64,000 bases of DNA, taken from assembly GCF_012641515.1 (NCBI RefSeq), contig NZ_JABAHY010000001.1, positions 372,001 to 436,000 of the forward strand. The letters are read 5' to 3'. Of the stretch, positions 28,453 through 37,156 are shown piece after piece. The translations under genes and the position numbers were made by a program. This DNA is from Nesterenkonia sedimenti (GTDB lineage Bacteria; Actinomycetota; Actinomycetes; Actinomycetales; Micrococcaceae). Within the stretch, counting starts at the first letter, position 1. Every line of letters begins with the position of its first letter. The notes beneath the pieces were generated by a model, which did no database searches, was not told the DNA's origin, and saw only the letters and a list, made by a program, of their open reading frames with translations.

Positions 28453-29808
28453 TCATCTGCGTTCAAACAGTGCAACAGACTCCATATGGTGTGTATTCGG
28501 GTACATATCCAGTACTTCGAGCCCGCGCAGCTGCCAGCCCAACTGCAGCAGTCCCTTGGCGTCTCTGGCGAAGGAGGCCGGATCGCAGGAGACATAGATG
28601 ATCTGCCCGGGTCCGGCCTGATCAATTCCCTCCAACACTTTCCGGTAGGCTCCGGTCCGCGGTGGGTCCAGGACCACCAGATCGCTGCGTTCCAGCCGGC
28701 GGGCGATCTTCTCTGCGGCGGCGCAGACGACCTCGACCCCGGCGCGTGCGGCGAATAGCCGCTCGGCTGCAGCTGATGAGCCCTCGGCGGCCTCCACGGA
28801 GAGCACCTGGCCGCTGTGGCCGACCCTATGCGCCGCCCATGCGGTGAAGAGCCCCGCCCCTGCGTAGAGGTCGATGGCGGTTCCTCCGGTTCCCAGCTTC
28901 GCCATGCGGTCCACGGTGCTGACCAACTGTTCGGGGGCCCTCCGGTGGATCTGCCAGAAACCCTCAGGGGCCAGCTGGACTGACTCCTGAATATCTCCAG
29001 AGTCACCGACGACGGGCACTGGCAGTTCCTCTGTGATCTCGCGCTCCCCGGTGAGCACCTGATAGTCCTGACCCTCGGGGCTGCGCAGCAGGATGCTGGC
29101 CACCTCTGGGGTCTCCTCGGCGAGCTTCTGCAAGCCCTTTGGCAGTCGGCTGGGGTCCTCGGTGGTGATGATCAGGCTCAGCGGGCCTTCTCCCCCGGGT
29201 GCCACAACATCCACACTGGCTGCTCCGCTGAAGTCCCAGGTGAAGATGCCGGAGGCCCCGACTGCCTCCACGGCAAGGGGCATTGCCCGCAGCGGGATCA
29301 GATCATGGGAGCGGTGGGGTTTCATCCCCAGAGAACCCTCGACGACGCCGAAGCTCACCCTCGTTCGCCAGTGCATACCCGAGGCATCGGCACCGGGAAG
29401 CTGCCGGGTGGTCAGCTCCCCCTCCGGACCCAGCTCCGGGAGGTCCAGGGCTGAGATGTCGATTCCGCCGATGCGCTGCAGGGTGTCCCGGAAGACATGG
29501 GCTTTGAGCCGACGCTGGTGGACATCGGTGATATGGCCATAGTCGGCCCCGCCAACCGGCACTTGGCCGTGGTTATAGGCCCTGAGGGCATCGGCCTGCT
29601 TCCAGGGGTGGCGGCGGCGGTGGTCGCTGGGTTCGAGCACATCAATGGTGTCGGCCCGCCAGAACCGGGCTTTCTCGCCGCCGTCGGTGACCACCGCCCG
29701 GACGGTCTCCCCCGGTACTGCATGCCGGACGAAGACCACTCGCCCCTCATGTCGGGCCACACAGTGTCCGCCATGGGACATCGGCCCGACGGTGAGGGTC
29801 AGTATCAC
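28453..29808 (-). CDS. TrmA/RlmD-family (uracil-C5) RNA methyltransferase
   Basis: A 451-residue SAM-dependent methyltransferase of the TrmA/RumA class modifying uracil C5 in tRNA or rRNA. An N-terminal TRAM-type RNA-binding domain covers roughly residues 1-55. The SAM-binding fold appears at IDLYAGAGLFTAWAA near 335, then LDPPRTGAYRKVLE near 403-416 and the catalytic Cys in IIYVSCDPASFARD near 428. The target base cannot be assigned. GTG 29808 overlaps the DUF3159 stop by 4 bp. In many relatives an amino-acid permease and two TrkA-type genes separate these two genes; here they touch. Confidence 0.88.
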   Translation of the reverse strand: MILTLTVGPMSHGGHCVARHEGRVVFVRHAVPGETVRAVVTDGGEKARFWRADTIDVLEPSDHRRRHPWKQADALRAYNHGQVPVGGADYGHITDVHQRRLKAHVFRDTLQRIGGIDISALDLPELGPEGELTTRQLPGADASGMHWRTRVSFGVVEGSLGMKPHRSHDLIPLRAMPLAVEAVGASGIFTWDFSGAASVDVVAPGGEGPLSLIITTEDPSRLPKGLQKLAEETPEVASILLRSPEGQDYQVLTGEREITEELPVPVVGDSGDIQESVQLAPEGFWQIHRRAPEQLVSTVDRMAKLGTGGTAIDLYAGAGLFTAWAAHRVGHSGQVLSVEAAEGSSAAAERLFAARAGVEVVCAAAEKIARRLERSDLVVLDPPRTGAYRKVLEGIDQAGPGQIIYVSCDPASFARDAKGLLQLGWQLRGLEVLDMYPNTHHMESVALFERR

Positions 29809-30527
29809 CGCTGTCCCTCTTCCTTCTCGAGTTCCTCAACTGCTGAGGCGGTATCGGCTGCCAGCACCTCCGGTCGGGTGATCATCCAACCGATCCAGAG
29901 GGCGAAGGCGTACAGCGGTACGCCCATCACCACACGCGTGACTCCGAGTGCGGTCTCGTTATCAGCGAAATACAGCGGCACCTGGACGATGAGCCGGGAG
30001 GCCAGCACTGCAGTGATGATCCAGGTGGCCAAGGCGTAGCGGCGTCGTCGGCTCCTGTCCTGCCGCCAGTCAAAGCCTTCACCGCGGACCAGGGTCCCGA
30101 AAAGGACCCCCAGTAGGGGCCAGCGGACCAGGATGGAGACACTCAGCGCCAGGATGTACCCGGCGTTGACGAAGAATCCGGGCACGTAATAGCCGCGGGC
30201 TTCTCCGGAGAAGTGGGCGAAGGCCGCACAGATGGCCACCCCGATCAGCCCGGAGAAGGACTGGATGAGGCTGCCGCGCTGGGCCAGCCGGATGATGGTG
30301 AATACTGCCCCGATGCCCACCGAGATCAGGATCGCAGTGGTCAGCTCATCGGTGAGCAGATAGGCGGTGAGGAAGGCTGTTGCCGGCAGTGCGGCCTCGG
30401 CAATACCGCGGACGCCACCGACAGAGGCCATCACGTCCAGGGAACCGTCCTCGCGGGTGGAGATCCGCTTGCCGGCACTGGCCGAGATCTGCCGGCCTAC
30501 ATCGTCATTGGCGGAGGATCCGCTCAT
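29805..30527 (-). CDS. DUF3159 membrane protein
   Basis: A 240-residue integral membrane protein of the actinobacterial DUF3159 family, function unknown. Six or so hydrophobic segments follow a soluble stretch of about 45 residues, and SVGGVRGIAEAALPATAFL near 36-54 is typical of the family. It is translationally coupled on both sides: 4-bp overlaps with DUF3710 upstream and with the RNA methyltransferase downstream. The expected OB-fold gene between DUF3710 and DUF3159 is missing. Confidence 0.87.
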   Translation of the reverse strand: MSGSSANDDVGRQISASAGKRISTREDGSLDVMASVGGVRGIAEAALPATAFLTAYLLTDELTTAILISVGIGAVFTIIRLAQRGSLIQSFSGLIGVAICAAFAHFSGEARGYYVPGFFVNAGYILALSVSILVRWPLLGVLFGTLVRGEGFDWRQDRSRRRRYALATWIITAVLASRLIVQVPLYFADNETALGVTRVVMGVPLYAFALWIGWMITRPEVLAADTASAVEELEKEEGQR

Positions 30528-31369
30528 TGCTCCGGCTTCTGCTGGGCTGCTTTGGGCACACCATTGGTCTTATTCGCCGGTGCTGCTGAGGGGTTCTGCT
30601 TCTTCGGGACGCTGACTCGCTTGGCGCCGGCCGGAGGCTGCAGCTTCAGCAGCTCACGCGGCGGCATGGGCTCATCCCCACGGACGACGACGATCCGGGC
30701 GAAGAGTTCCTCCACCGCGGCGGCGGCCTTGGCGTCGATGGCGCCGCGGCCACCGATGACCCCGCGCAGGAACCACCGTTTGCCCTCGAAGCCGATGAAC
30801 CGGGCGGCACGCCAGCCTTTGCGGCCGTCCTTCAGGGTGGTGGGCACTCGGGCGTGGAGTTCCTTGCCGAACCGGCCGTCGGTGATCTTGGCCCGGCCTT
30901 TCTGCTTGAGCACCGATTCCTCGATCTGACCGCGGACATCTTCCCAGATGCCGCCGGACTTCGGTGCGGAGAAGGCCTGCAGCTGGATGCTGGCCTGTCC
31001 CATGGCGATGGTCAGGGAGACCACTCGCTTGGACTTCTTATCAATGTCCAGGCGGACTTTGAGGTTCTTCGCCGCAGGCACCAGGATCGCCCCGAAGTCG
31101 AGGTAACCCTTCTTGGATTCGATTTCGCTGAAGTCCTTGGGCACTTCACCGGAGGGCGCAGCGGGGGTGCTGTCTTCCTCGGAGGTCTGCTCTGTGTCCT
31201 CGGCGGCAGTCTCCTCGGCGCCATCAGCCAGGACGTCACCGCCGTCCTCACCGGCCTCGCCCTCGGTGATCTCCACCTCATCAGCAGGGTTCTCAGCCTC
31301 TTTGGCCAGTTTTTCCCTGATGGTGGCCGGTTCCTGGGCTGCCTTCTTTTTCTTCTTGCCGAAGAGCAT
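30524..31369 (-). CDS. DUF3710 family protein
   Basis: A 281-residue soluble protein. The first 80 residues are very acidic and low in complexity (Glu/Asp/Ala-rich); the conserved DUF3710 domain runs from about residue 85 to 235, with GYLDFGAILVPAAKNLKVRLD and the AARFIGFEGKRWFLRGVIGG stretch. The C-terminus is Ala/Pro/Gln-rich. Function is unknown, but the gene travels with dut and DUF3159 across actinobacteria. It starts 46 bp after the dut stop and overlaps DUF3159 by 4 bp, so dut-DUF3710-DUF3159-methyltransferase look like one operon. Confidence 0.88.
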   Translation of the reverse strand: MLFGKKKKKAAQEPATIREKLAKEAENPADEVEITEGEAGEDGGDVLADGAEETAAEDTEQTSEEDSTPAAPSGEVPKDFSEIESKKGYLDFGAILVPAAKNLKVRLDIDKKSKRVVSLTIAMGQASIQLQAFSAPKSGGIWEDVRGQIEESVLKQKGRAKITDGRFGKELHARVPTTLKDGRKGWRAARFIGFEGKRWFLRGVIGGRGAIDAKAAAAVEELFARIVVVRGDEPMPPRELLKLQPPAGAKRVSVPKKQNPSAAPANKTNGVPKAAQQKPEQ

Positions 31370-31415
31370 TACTCTCCTTGTCTCCTCGTGGGGTAGGTAC
31401 GTGCTCGCAGGTGAC

Positions 31416-31862
31416 CTAGCTGCTCAGACCGCTGGAGCCGAATCCGCCGGCGCCACGGACAGTCTCCGGGAGGTCCTCCACCGGGCTGAACTCGGCCTGG
31501 GCGACTTCCTGAAAGACCAGCTGAGCGATCCGGTCTCCGCGCTGGAAGCTCGCGGTCTCGGAGGTGTCCGTGTTGATCAGCAGCACTTTCAGCTCACCGC
31601 GATATCCAGCGTCGATGGTGCCGGGGGCGTTGACCATACTGATGCCGTGTTTGGCGGCCAGGCCGCTGCGTGGGTGCACCAGCCCGACCCAGCCCTCGGG
31701 GATGGCGATAGCCAGCCCGGTGGGCACCATACGCCGTTCGCCGGGGGCGAGGGTGAAGTCCTCGGCGGAGTGCAGATCCGCGCCGGCGTCGTCGTGATGG
31801 GCGTATTGGGGCAGGGGCACATCGGGGTCCAGTTGTTTGATGGGGACCTGAATCCTGTTCAC
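31416..31862 (-). CDS. dut: deoxyuridine 5'-triphosphate nucleotidohydrolase
   Basis: A trimeric dUTPase of 148 residues that hydrolyses dUTP to dUMP, protecting DNA from uracil. Motifs in order: [11 protein letters not shown] (motif 1), [14 protein letters not shown] (motif 2), [22 protein letters not shown] (motif 3), [11 protein letters not shown] (motif 4) and the flexible GAGGFGSSG (motif 5). The frame is open to an ATG at 31901, but that codon is back-to-back with the DUF3093 start; homologues begin about nine residues before LDPDVPLP, so I choose GTG 31862 ([10 protein letters not shown]). Confidence 0.92.
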   Translation of the reverse strand: MNRIQVPIKQLDPDVPLPQYAHHDDAGADLHSAEDFTLAPGERRMVPTGLAIAIPEGWVGLVHPRSGLAAKHGISMVNAPGTIDAGYRGELKVLLINTDTSETASFQRGDRIAQLVFQEVAQAEFSPVEDLPETVRGAGGFGSSGLSS

Positions 31863-31901
31863 AGCAGGAAGTCTACCGGCGGGGCATGGGATCATATTCA
31901 T

Positions 31902-32381
31902 ATGACCGATTCAGTGTTGTACTCGGAGAAGCTGTGGCCGGCCTGGTGGCTGTGGGTTGCTGTCGTTGCTATCGGCGGAGCCACGCTCTCCACCGCGATC
32001 TTTCCCATTGACGTGATCTGGGGTGTGGTGACCCTGCTGGGCGGTATTGCCCTGGGCGTGTTCATTCTGGTGGGCACCACCCCAAAGATTGAGGTCACCG
32101 AGAAATGGCTGAAGGTGGGCCGGGCTCGGATTGAGCGTGAGCATGTGGGCCGGGTTGTGGCCCATCGTGAAGATGCTGCCCGTGAGCAGCTGGGCCCAGG
32201 ATTCGATGCGCGCAGCTATCAGTGCATTCGTGGCTGGATCAATCCGGTGGTCACTGCCGAGATCACCGATCCCCGCGACCCCAAGCCGTATTGGCTGTTC
32301 TCCACCCGTCATCCGGAGGAGATACTGAAAGCCCTCGGCGCCGACGAACCCGTCCGCACCGAGGGCATCTCAGTGAAGTGA
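31902..32381 (+). CDS. DUF3093 membrane protein
   Basis: A 159-residue protein of the actinobacterial DUF3093 family with two adjacent N-terminal transmembrane segments (about residues 13-31 and 36-58) and a soluble C-terminal domain carrying the family's [12 protein letters not shown] stretch. Function is unknown. The frame remains open far upstream, but [18 protein letters not shown] is the conserved beginning. It is divergent from dut with about 39 bp between starts and converges on the DUF4193 gene. Confidence 0.87.
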   Translation: MTDSVLYSEKLWPAWWLWVAVVAIGGATLSTAIFPIDVIWGVVTLLGGIALGVFILVGTTPKIEVTEKWLKVGRARIEREHVGRVVAHREDAAREQLGPGFDARSYQCIRGWINPVVTAEITDPRDPKPYWLFSTRHPEEILKALGADEPVRTEGISVK

Positions 32382-32391
32382 AGTCTGCGAA

Positions 32392-32691
32392 TCAGCTCTC
32401 GCAGTCCGTGCAGTAGAACATTCCGTTCTCCTCACGGGCTACCTGGGACCGGTGACGGACCAGGAAGCAGGAGGCGCAGGTGAACTCATCGGACTGCGCA
32501 GGCAGCACCCGCACCTGCAGTTCTTCATCGGAAAGATCGGCGCCGGGCAGCTCGAATCCTTCGGCGGCTTCAGCCTCGTCCTCATCAACAACGGCGGACT
32601 GCCGGTTGGTTGAGCGGTTCTTCAGCTCCTCGATCGAGTCTTCATTGACGTCGTCGTCGCTCTTCCGCGGTGCATCGTAATCGGTAGCCAT
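32392..32691 (-). CDS. DUF4193 family acidic protein
   Basis: A 99-residue acidic protein with the conserved DUF4193 beginning MATDYDAPRK and a C-terminal CxxC pair set (TCASCFLV, then YCTDCES) that could bind a metal such as zinc. It is ubiquitous in actinobacteria and of unknown role. The frame is open upstream to 32769, but the family begins at ATG 32691. Its head-to-head neighbour is sepH; the 248-bp gap between them holds both promoters, and I see no other gene in it. Confidence 0.88.
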   Translation of the reverse strand: MATDYDAPRKSDDDVNEDSIEELKNRSTNRQSAVVDEDEAEAAEGFELPGADLSDEELQVRVLPAQSDEFTCASCFLVRHRSQVAREENGMFYCTDCES

Positions 32692-32939
32692 AGCTAGAGG
32701 GCGCTCCCACTCGTGATATCTGGCGTCATCTGAGCACCATTTTTGGTACACAGATAAATCAGGTCGCACAGATTGTGTCGTAGAACCTGGCTGGGCACAA
32801 ATCTGTGAAGCGAGTGTTGCATAGGCGCTCAGCCTCGACCTCGGCTTGAGCGGTCTCGGGCTTCTCCAAGCTTCAGGGGGGTACAGTTGCGGTCAAAGAA
32901 TTGCCAGTACACCGACAGACGAGCTGGAGGACGCCGCCG

Positions 32940-34238
32940 ATGCAGGATCTGCGGATCGTGGGGGTCGATGCCGAAGGCGACCAGAAAGATTCCCCGCGCC
33001 TTCTGCTCTCCGATGCTGAAGGCGCAGAGTACGCGCTGCCTATAGATGAGGCACTGAAGACTGCCATCGCCCAGCAGGCCGCACCGCCGGCGGAGGACTC
33101 CGCCAAGCAGGTTCAGCTCTCCCCCCGGGATATTCAGGCTCGTCTGCGTGCCGGCGCCACAGTTGATGAGGTCATTGAGGCCTCCGGGTTGAGCCGTCAG
33201 CATGTACTGCGCTATGCCGGTCCGGTTGCCGATGAGCGTGCCTTCTACGCCACTCGCGCTCGGCAGACTCAAGTCGCCCGGGCCTCCTCGGCCGAGCAGC
33301 ATAAGCTGGCCTTCGGTGACAGTCCGGCCACGCTTGAGGCGATGGTCAAGGTCCGCCTGCGCTCCATGGGTGTCTCCCTGGAGACGATCAGTTGGGACGC
33401 TTGGCGCCGGGAGAACGGCCAGTGGGCGATCATCTGCGATTTCGACGCCGAAACATCCAAGGCACAGGCCGGAGGAATTGGACAGCGTCCGCCTGCTGAG
33501 TGGACCTTCGATCCCTCCTCCCGACAGGTCCGCGCCGAGAATAAATGGGCTGAGTCCCTCTCCACCCTGCCCGATACCGCCACTCGGCCCCGCCGGCTGG
33601 GACGCCGGCTGGCTGCAGTGGAGGAACCCTTCGACGTCGATGGTCCTGCCACGACCCCCGCACCGGCGGTCCCCTCCCCTACTGCCCCGGCGCCTGGAAC
33701 CAACGACAACGACGCCGAGGGTGAAGATCATCAGGATCTGCTGGATATTCTGCGTGCCCGCCGTGGCCAACGTCTGGGCGCCGATGAGAGAGGCGATGAC
33801 AAACTGGCCAGTCTGCTCACCCGTGATGAACGGGCAGCCGCTGAGCCGAGCCCCGGGCAGAACGCCAAGACCTCGCAGCGGCGGCCGAAACGCCAGCCGG
33901 CCAATGAGCAGACCACCGAGGAACTTCCCGGTCTGGCCGGTCACTCCCTGAAGCCGCGGCAGGATGCCGAGGCTGAGTCCACTGAGACGGGCGAGGAGGA
34001 CCAGCCGGAATACACCAGCCGGGAGGTCGAGGAGCAGGACAGCGGAATTGATGCCTGGGGCTTCAGCTATGAGGATTCCGCCGATGACCTCGCTGAGCCG
34101 GAGGAATCCGAGCCGGAGCCTGAGCCTCAGCCTGAGGATGACCCCGCGCAGAAGAAGGACCTGCCGAAGAAGAAGTCCTCCTCCAAACGGCCCACGATGC
34201 CGCGGTGGGATGACATTCTCTTCGGCAGCAAGGACTGA
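32940..34238 (+). CDS. sepH: SepH, FtsZ-associated cell division protein (DUF3071)
   Basis: A 432-residue protein. Residues 1 to about 165 form the conserved SepH domain: LRIVGVDAEGDQKDSPRLLLSD at the start and a helix-turn-helix-like region (IQARLRAGATVDEVIEASGLSRQHVLRYAG) near residues 63-92. The rest is a long disordered acidic/Pro-rich region ending in a basic, conserved tail near RPTMPRWDDILFG. In Streptomyces and mycobacteria SepH binds FtsZ and promotes filament assembly. ATG 32940 is chosen because GGAGG sits 9-10 nt upstream. The tail resembles those that bring proteins to membranes or partners. Confidence 0.9.
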   Translation: MQDLRIVGVDAEGDQKDSPRLLLSDAEGAEYALPIDEALKTAIAQQAAPPAEDSAKQVQLSPRDIQARLRAGATVDEVIEASGLSRQHVLRYAGPVADERAFYATRARQTQVARASSAEQHKLAFGDSPATLEAMVKVRLRSMGVSLETISWDAWRRENGQWAIICDFDAETSKAQAGGIGQRPPAEWTFDPSSRQVRAENKWAESLSTLPDTATRPRRLGRRLAAVEEPFDVDGPATTPAPAVPSPTAPAPGTNDNDAEGEDHQDLLDILRARRGQRLGADERGDDKLASLLTRDERAAAEPSPGQNAKTSQRRPKRQPANEQTTEELPGLAGHSLKPRQDAEAESTETGEEDQPEYTSREVEEQDSGIDAWGFSYEDSADDLAEPEESEPEPEPQPEDDPAQKKDLPKKKSSSKRPTMPRWDDILFGSKD

Positions 34239-34253
34239 TCGCCTAGACACGCC

Positions 34254-35432
34254 TTAGAGCTGCAGCAGTGGGACTTCCCGTTCTGCCCTGGTCAGCGAAC
34301 CGTGGTGGCCGATCATCTTCAGTGGATCTGTACCGGTGCGCTCGGTGTGGAAGATCGCGTGGTCCCCGCGCAGGGCTACCAGCACATCACCGATCCGGCC
34401 GGAGACATCACCATCGATGGGGCCGAACAGCCCAGTATCAATGGCCTGGGCTTTGGTCATCACCCAGGCATCGTCTCCCCAGCGGTCTCGCCAACGCTGG
34501 GCAACGGCCTCGGGTTGATCGCTCATCAGCTGTACGAAACGAGGCTCCCCGGCGGTATAACTGACGCCCTGTAGGAGTTCGACGTCCTCGCTGATATCGA
34601 TCCGTTTCTCCTCGGCGATGTTGACCATTCCGTGATCGGCGGTCAGCACTACCGAGACCTGTGAGCCGAAGCGTGTACGCAGACGGGTGACGAAATCGGC
34701 TGCCGCGGAGTCCAGGGACTCCAACATCTTCAACCAGTCGGCGGAACCTGCACCCTGACTGTGCCCGGTTTTATCCAGTTCATCCACGTAGAGGTAGACC
34801 AACAGCGGCTGTGGTGCCCCGGACCGGGTGGCAGTCGAGCCGCCGCGGGCCTCATCTATCCACTCAGCCGCCGAGGCGAAGCGGTGCTCGATCCGGTTTG
34901 CCCCGCGGTGTTCACCCCCGCGCAGCACCGCCCGGGTCAGCCCCGAGGTGCGGAATTTTCCGCGGGAGGCGGTCAGCACCCGGGCACCTGCAGCCTCTGC
35001 TGTTTCTAAGACCGTGGGATGGGGCTGCCACTGCTCGGGGATGACTTCTTCATCCCATTTGCCGAGCATATTGACTACCCGCTGCAGTTGGGGTGAGTAG
35101 ACGTCATAGCCGACCAGACCGTGCTGGCCGGGGCTGAGGCCGGTGCCCAGTGATGCCAGGGAGGCTGAGGTCGTCGTCGGGGTTCCGGTGTCCAGCACCC
35201 GTGCCCGGTCCATATCCCGCCAGGCTGAGCCGAGGAAACGTGCATGACCGGTGTAGCGGGCCAGCAGCTGCTCCCCCAGCCCATCGGCCAGGATCACCAC
35301 TGCAATACTTGCCTCGGGGAGATTCAGCCGATTGCTGAATCCGCTGATCCCGAGGGAGGATGCCGCGGAGGTCAGTACATGGCGCAGATGGGCGCCGTCG
35401 TAGTCCGGGGCACTCGGGAGAGGTTCAGCCAT
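34254..35432 (-). CDS. alkaline-phosphatase-superfamily phosphodiesterase/pyrophosphatase
   Basis: A 392-residue member of the type I phosphodiesterase/nucleotide pyrophosphatase family. The metal-site pattern is visible: VILADGLGEQLL near 47-58, the nucleophile threonine region DTGTPTTTSASLASLGTG near 82-99, YVDELDKTGHSQG near 212, and TADHGMVNI near 263. It hydrolyses phosphodiester or pyrophosphate bonds in nucleotides or similar molecules; the substrate is unknown. No signal peptide is seen. It starts 8 bp after the DUF5998 stop, so both are likely one operon. Confidence 0.85.
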   Translation of the reverse strand: MAEPLPSAPDYDGAHLRHVLTSAASSLGISGFSNRLNLPEASIAVVILADGLGEQLLARYTGHARFLGSAWRDMDRARVLDTGTPTTTSASLASLGTGLSPGQHGLVGYDVYSPQLQRVVNMLGKWDEEVIPEQWQPHPTVLETAEAAGARVLTASRGKFRTSGLTRAVLRGGEHRGANRIEHRFASAAEWIDEARGGSTATRSGAPQPLLVYLYVDELDKTGHSQGAGSADWLKMLESLDSAAADFVTRLRTRFGSQVSVVLTADHGMVNIAEEKRIDISEDVELLQGVSYTAGEPRFVQLMSDQPEAVAQRWRDRWGDDAWVMTKAQAIDTGLFGPIDGDVSGRIGDVLVALRGDHAIFHTERTGTDPLKMIGHHGSLTRAEREVPLLQL

Positions 35433-35440
35433 GTGTGATC

Positions 35441-36058
35441 TCAGCCGTGTTTGATCGTTGCCCGGCGCAGTGCCCGCACAAAGCTGCGAGCCTCTTCCAC
35501 CGCGGTGTCCCCTTCGGCAGTGGCGGCGATCCGTAGGGTGATGTCCTCTGGCACCACACTGCCGGTATCACCGTGGTCGGCCATACATTCGGGGTTTCCG
35601 CAGTCGGCCGGCATGGAGTCGAAACGGGCTCCGCCGGTCCAGTTGATGTTCAGGGTGACCTCAGCGAGCCCCCGGTCGGGGCGGAAGTCATCGGGCTTGC
35701 GGTGGACCTCGGAGAGGATCAGTGAGCGGATCCTGGCCACCGGGACCACTTCGGTGGAGATTCGGGCTACCACTTCGGATCCGGACCGTGCTGCCGAGTC
35801 CTGATGGCTGAAGGTCCCCGGCTCACCCTCGTAGATGTCGTGGTCGTCGAGGTGGGCGACCACCATGACCTCCTCAGCCAGCACCAGGACAGTGATATGC
35901 CGGTGGACTTCCTCCATATCGAAATGGGTGTCCACATGCACAATCTGATGAGTGGGTTCGCGCCCGTCCAATGCATCGGTGACCGTGTGGTGCACCAGGG
36001 AGGGATAGAAGCCGCCGCGTTCAATGGCGGCCTTAAGCGATACGGTGGATGTGCCCAT
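35441..36058 (-). CDS. DUF5998 family protein
   Basis: A 205-residue soluble protein of an actinobacterial family of unknown function, usually next to the phosphodiesterase gene as here. The conserved opening is MGTSTVSLKAAIERGGFYP, which sets the start at ATG 36058 although the frame is open to 36157. A Cys pair (ADCGNPECMADHG, residues about 165-177) may hold a metal. It diverges from oleA, with 54 bp between the two starts. Confidence 0.82.
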   Translation of the reverse strand: MGTSTVSLKAAIERGGFYPSLVHHTVTDALDGREPTHQIVHVDTHFDMEEVHRHITVLVLAEEVMVVAHLDDHDIYEGEPGTFSHQDSAARSGSEVVARISTEVVPVARIRSLILSEVHRKPDDFRPDRGLAEVTLNINWTGGARFDSMPADCGNPECMADHGDTGSVVPEDITLRIAATAEGDTAVEEARSFVRALRRATIKHG

Positions 36059-36112
36059 AACTACCCATCGTATCGATTCGCAGGGAGCAATCTGATCCTG
36101 GATAATGGTCCG

Positions 36113-37156
36113 GTGCTTCAAAACCAAGCCAGCCGGGGTAACGCAACCTTCCATCACCGCAATGCTGCCCTTCTGTCGGTGGCCGAGGTAGAGGCTCCGG
36201 AGGTGTTAACCTCCAAGGACTTAGACCGGCGGCTTGCCGACGCGCTGAAGCGGTTGAAGCTGCCCACCGGTCTGCTGCAGCGGGTGGCCGGTGTCCGCTC
36301 CCGGCGCAACTGGCGCCGCGACGGCGATATGCGTACCGGGACCGTGGAGGCCGGCCGCAAGGCCCTGGAGGCTGCCGGTGTGGACCGCTCGGCCATCAGT
36401 GTGCTGATCAACACCTCGGTGACCCGCGACCACCTCGAGCCCTCCGTGGCAGTCGGTGTCCACCATGAGCTGGGGCTGCCCAGCTCGGCGATGAACTTCG
36501 ACATCACCAACGCCTGCCTAGGCTTTGTGAACGCGATGACCCTTGCTGCCACCCTGATCGACTCCGGTCAGGCGGAGTACGTGCTGATCGTCAACGGTGA
36601 GGATGCCCGCCGGGTCCAGGACGCCACGGTGGAGAGGATCAATAATCTCGACGGTCTCTCCCGGGAGAACTTCATGAGTGAGTTCGCCTCCCTGACCCTG
36701 GGCTGCGGTGCCGCCGCCGCGGTGATCGGCCCCGCGGATAAGCATCCGGAGGGCCACCAGCTCATCGGCGGGGTCACCCGGGCTGCCACCCAACACCACG
36801 AACTCTGTGTAGGTGACCATCAGGGCATGTTCACCGACGCCCGCGGCCTGCTCGACGGTGGCCTGGAACTGGTGATGGATGCCTGGCAGGACGCCAAAGC
36901 CGATTTCGACTGGCAGTCCATGGACGCCTATATCACCCACCAGGTCTCCCAGCTGCATACCTCGGCGATTATCAAGGCCGCCAAACTGGATAAGAAGCGA
37001 GTGCCGATCACCTACCCCGAACTCGGAAATGTGGGCCCGGCCTCACTGCCGATCACACTCGCCCGACAGGCGCCCAGCCTGGAGCGCGGATCCCGCGTAC
37101 TGTGCATGGGTGTCGGCTCGGGGCTGAACACTGCCATGCTGGAGATCCAATGGTGA
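36113..37156 (+). CDS. oleA: OleA, acyl-CoA head-to-head condensing thiolase-like enzyme
   Basis: A 347-residue thiolase-superfamily enzyme joining two fatty acyl-CoA molecules to a 2-alkyl-3-ketoacid, the first step of long-chain olefin synthesis. The catalytic Cys135 is in TNACLGFVN, and Glu109 in RDHLEPSV corresponds to the characteristic OleA base; the His in ITHQVSQLH and the Asn in GNVGPASLP complete the set. I start at GTG 36113, in frame just before RGNATFHHRN, which matches the Micrococcus OleA beginning; no good ribosome site is seen. oleBC overlaps its end by 7 bp. A plain FabH is unlikely given Glu109 and the neighbours. Confidence 0.9.
   Translation: MLQNQASRGNATFHHRNAALLSVAEVEAPEVLTSKDLDRRLADALKRLKLPTGLLQRVAGVRSRRNWRRDGDMRTGTVEAGRKALEAAGVDRSAISVLINTSVTRDHLEPSVAVGVHHELGLPSSAMNFDITNACLGFVNAMTLAATLIDSGQAEYVLIVNGEDARRVQDATVERINNLDGLSRENFMSEFASLTLGCGAAAAVIGPADKHPEGHQLIGGVTRAATQHHELCVGDHQGMFTDARGLLDGGLELVMDAWQDAKADFDWQSMDAYITHQVSQLHTSAIIKAAKLDKKRVPITYPELGNVGPASLPITLARQAPSLERGSRVLCMGVGSGLNTAMLEIQW

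Noticed and set aside
28434-29006. 190-codon frame overlapping the RNA methyltransferase on the same strand
   Set aside because: Different frame of the same bases; the methyltransferase frame has all SAM motifs.
31863-31901. ATG 31901 as dut start
   Set aside because: It abuts the DUF3093 ATG base to base and would add 13 residues not matching dUTPase N-termini; GTG 31862 fits better.
32829-34250. 473-codon open frame on the minus strand
   Set aside because: Antisense to sepH, which carries the conserved SepH domain and a good ribosome site.
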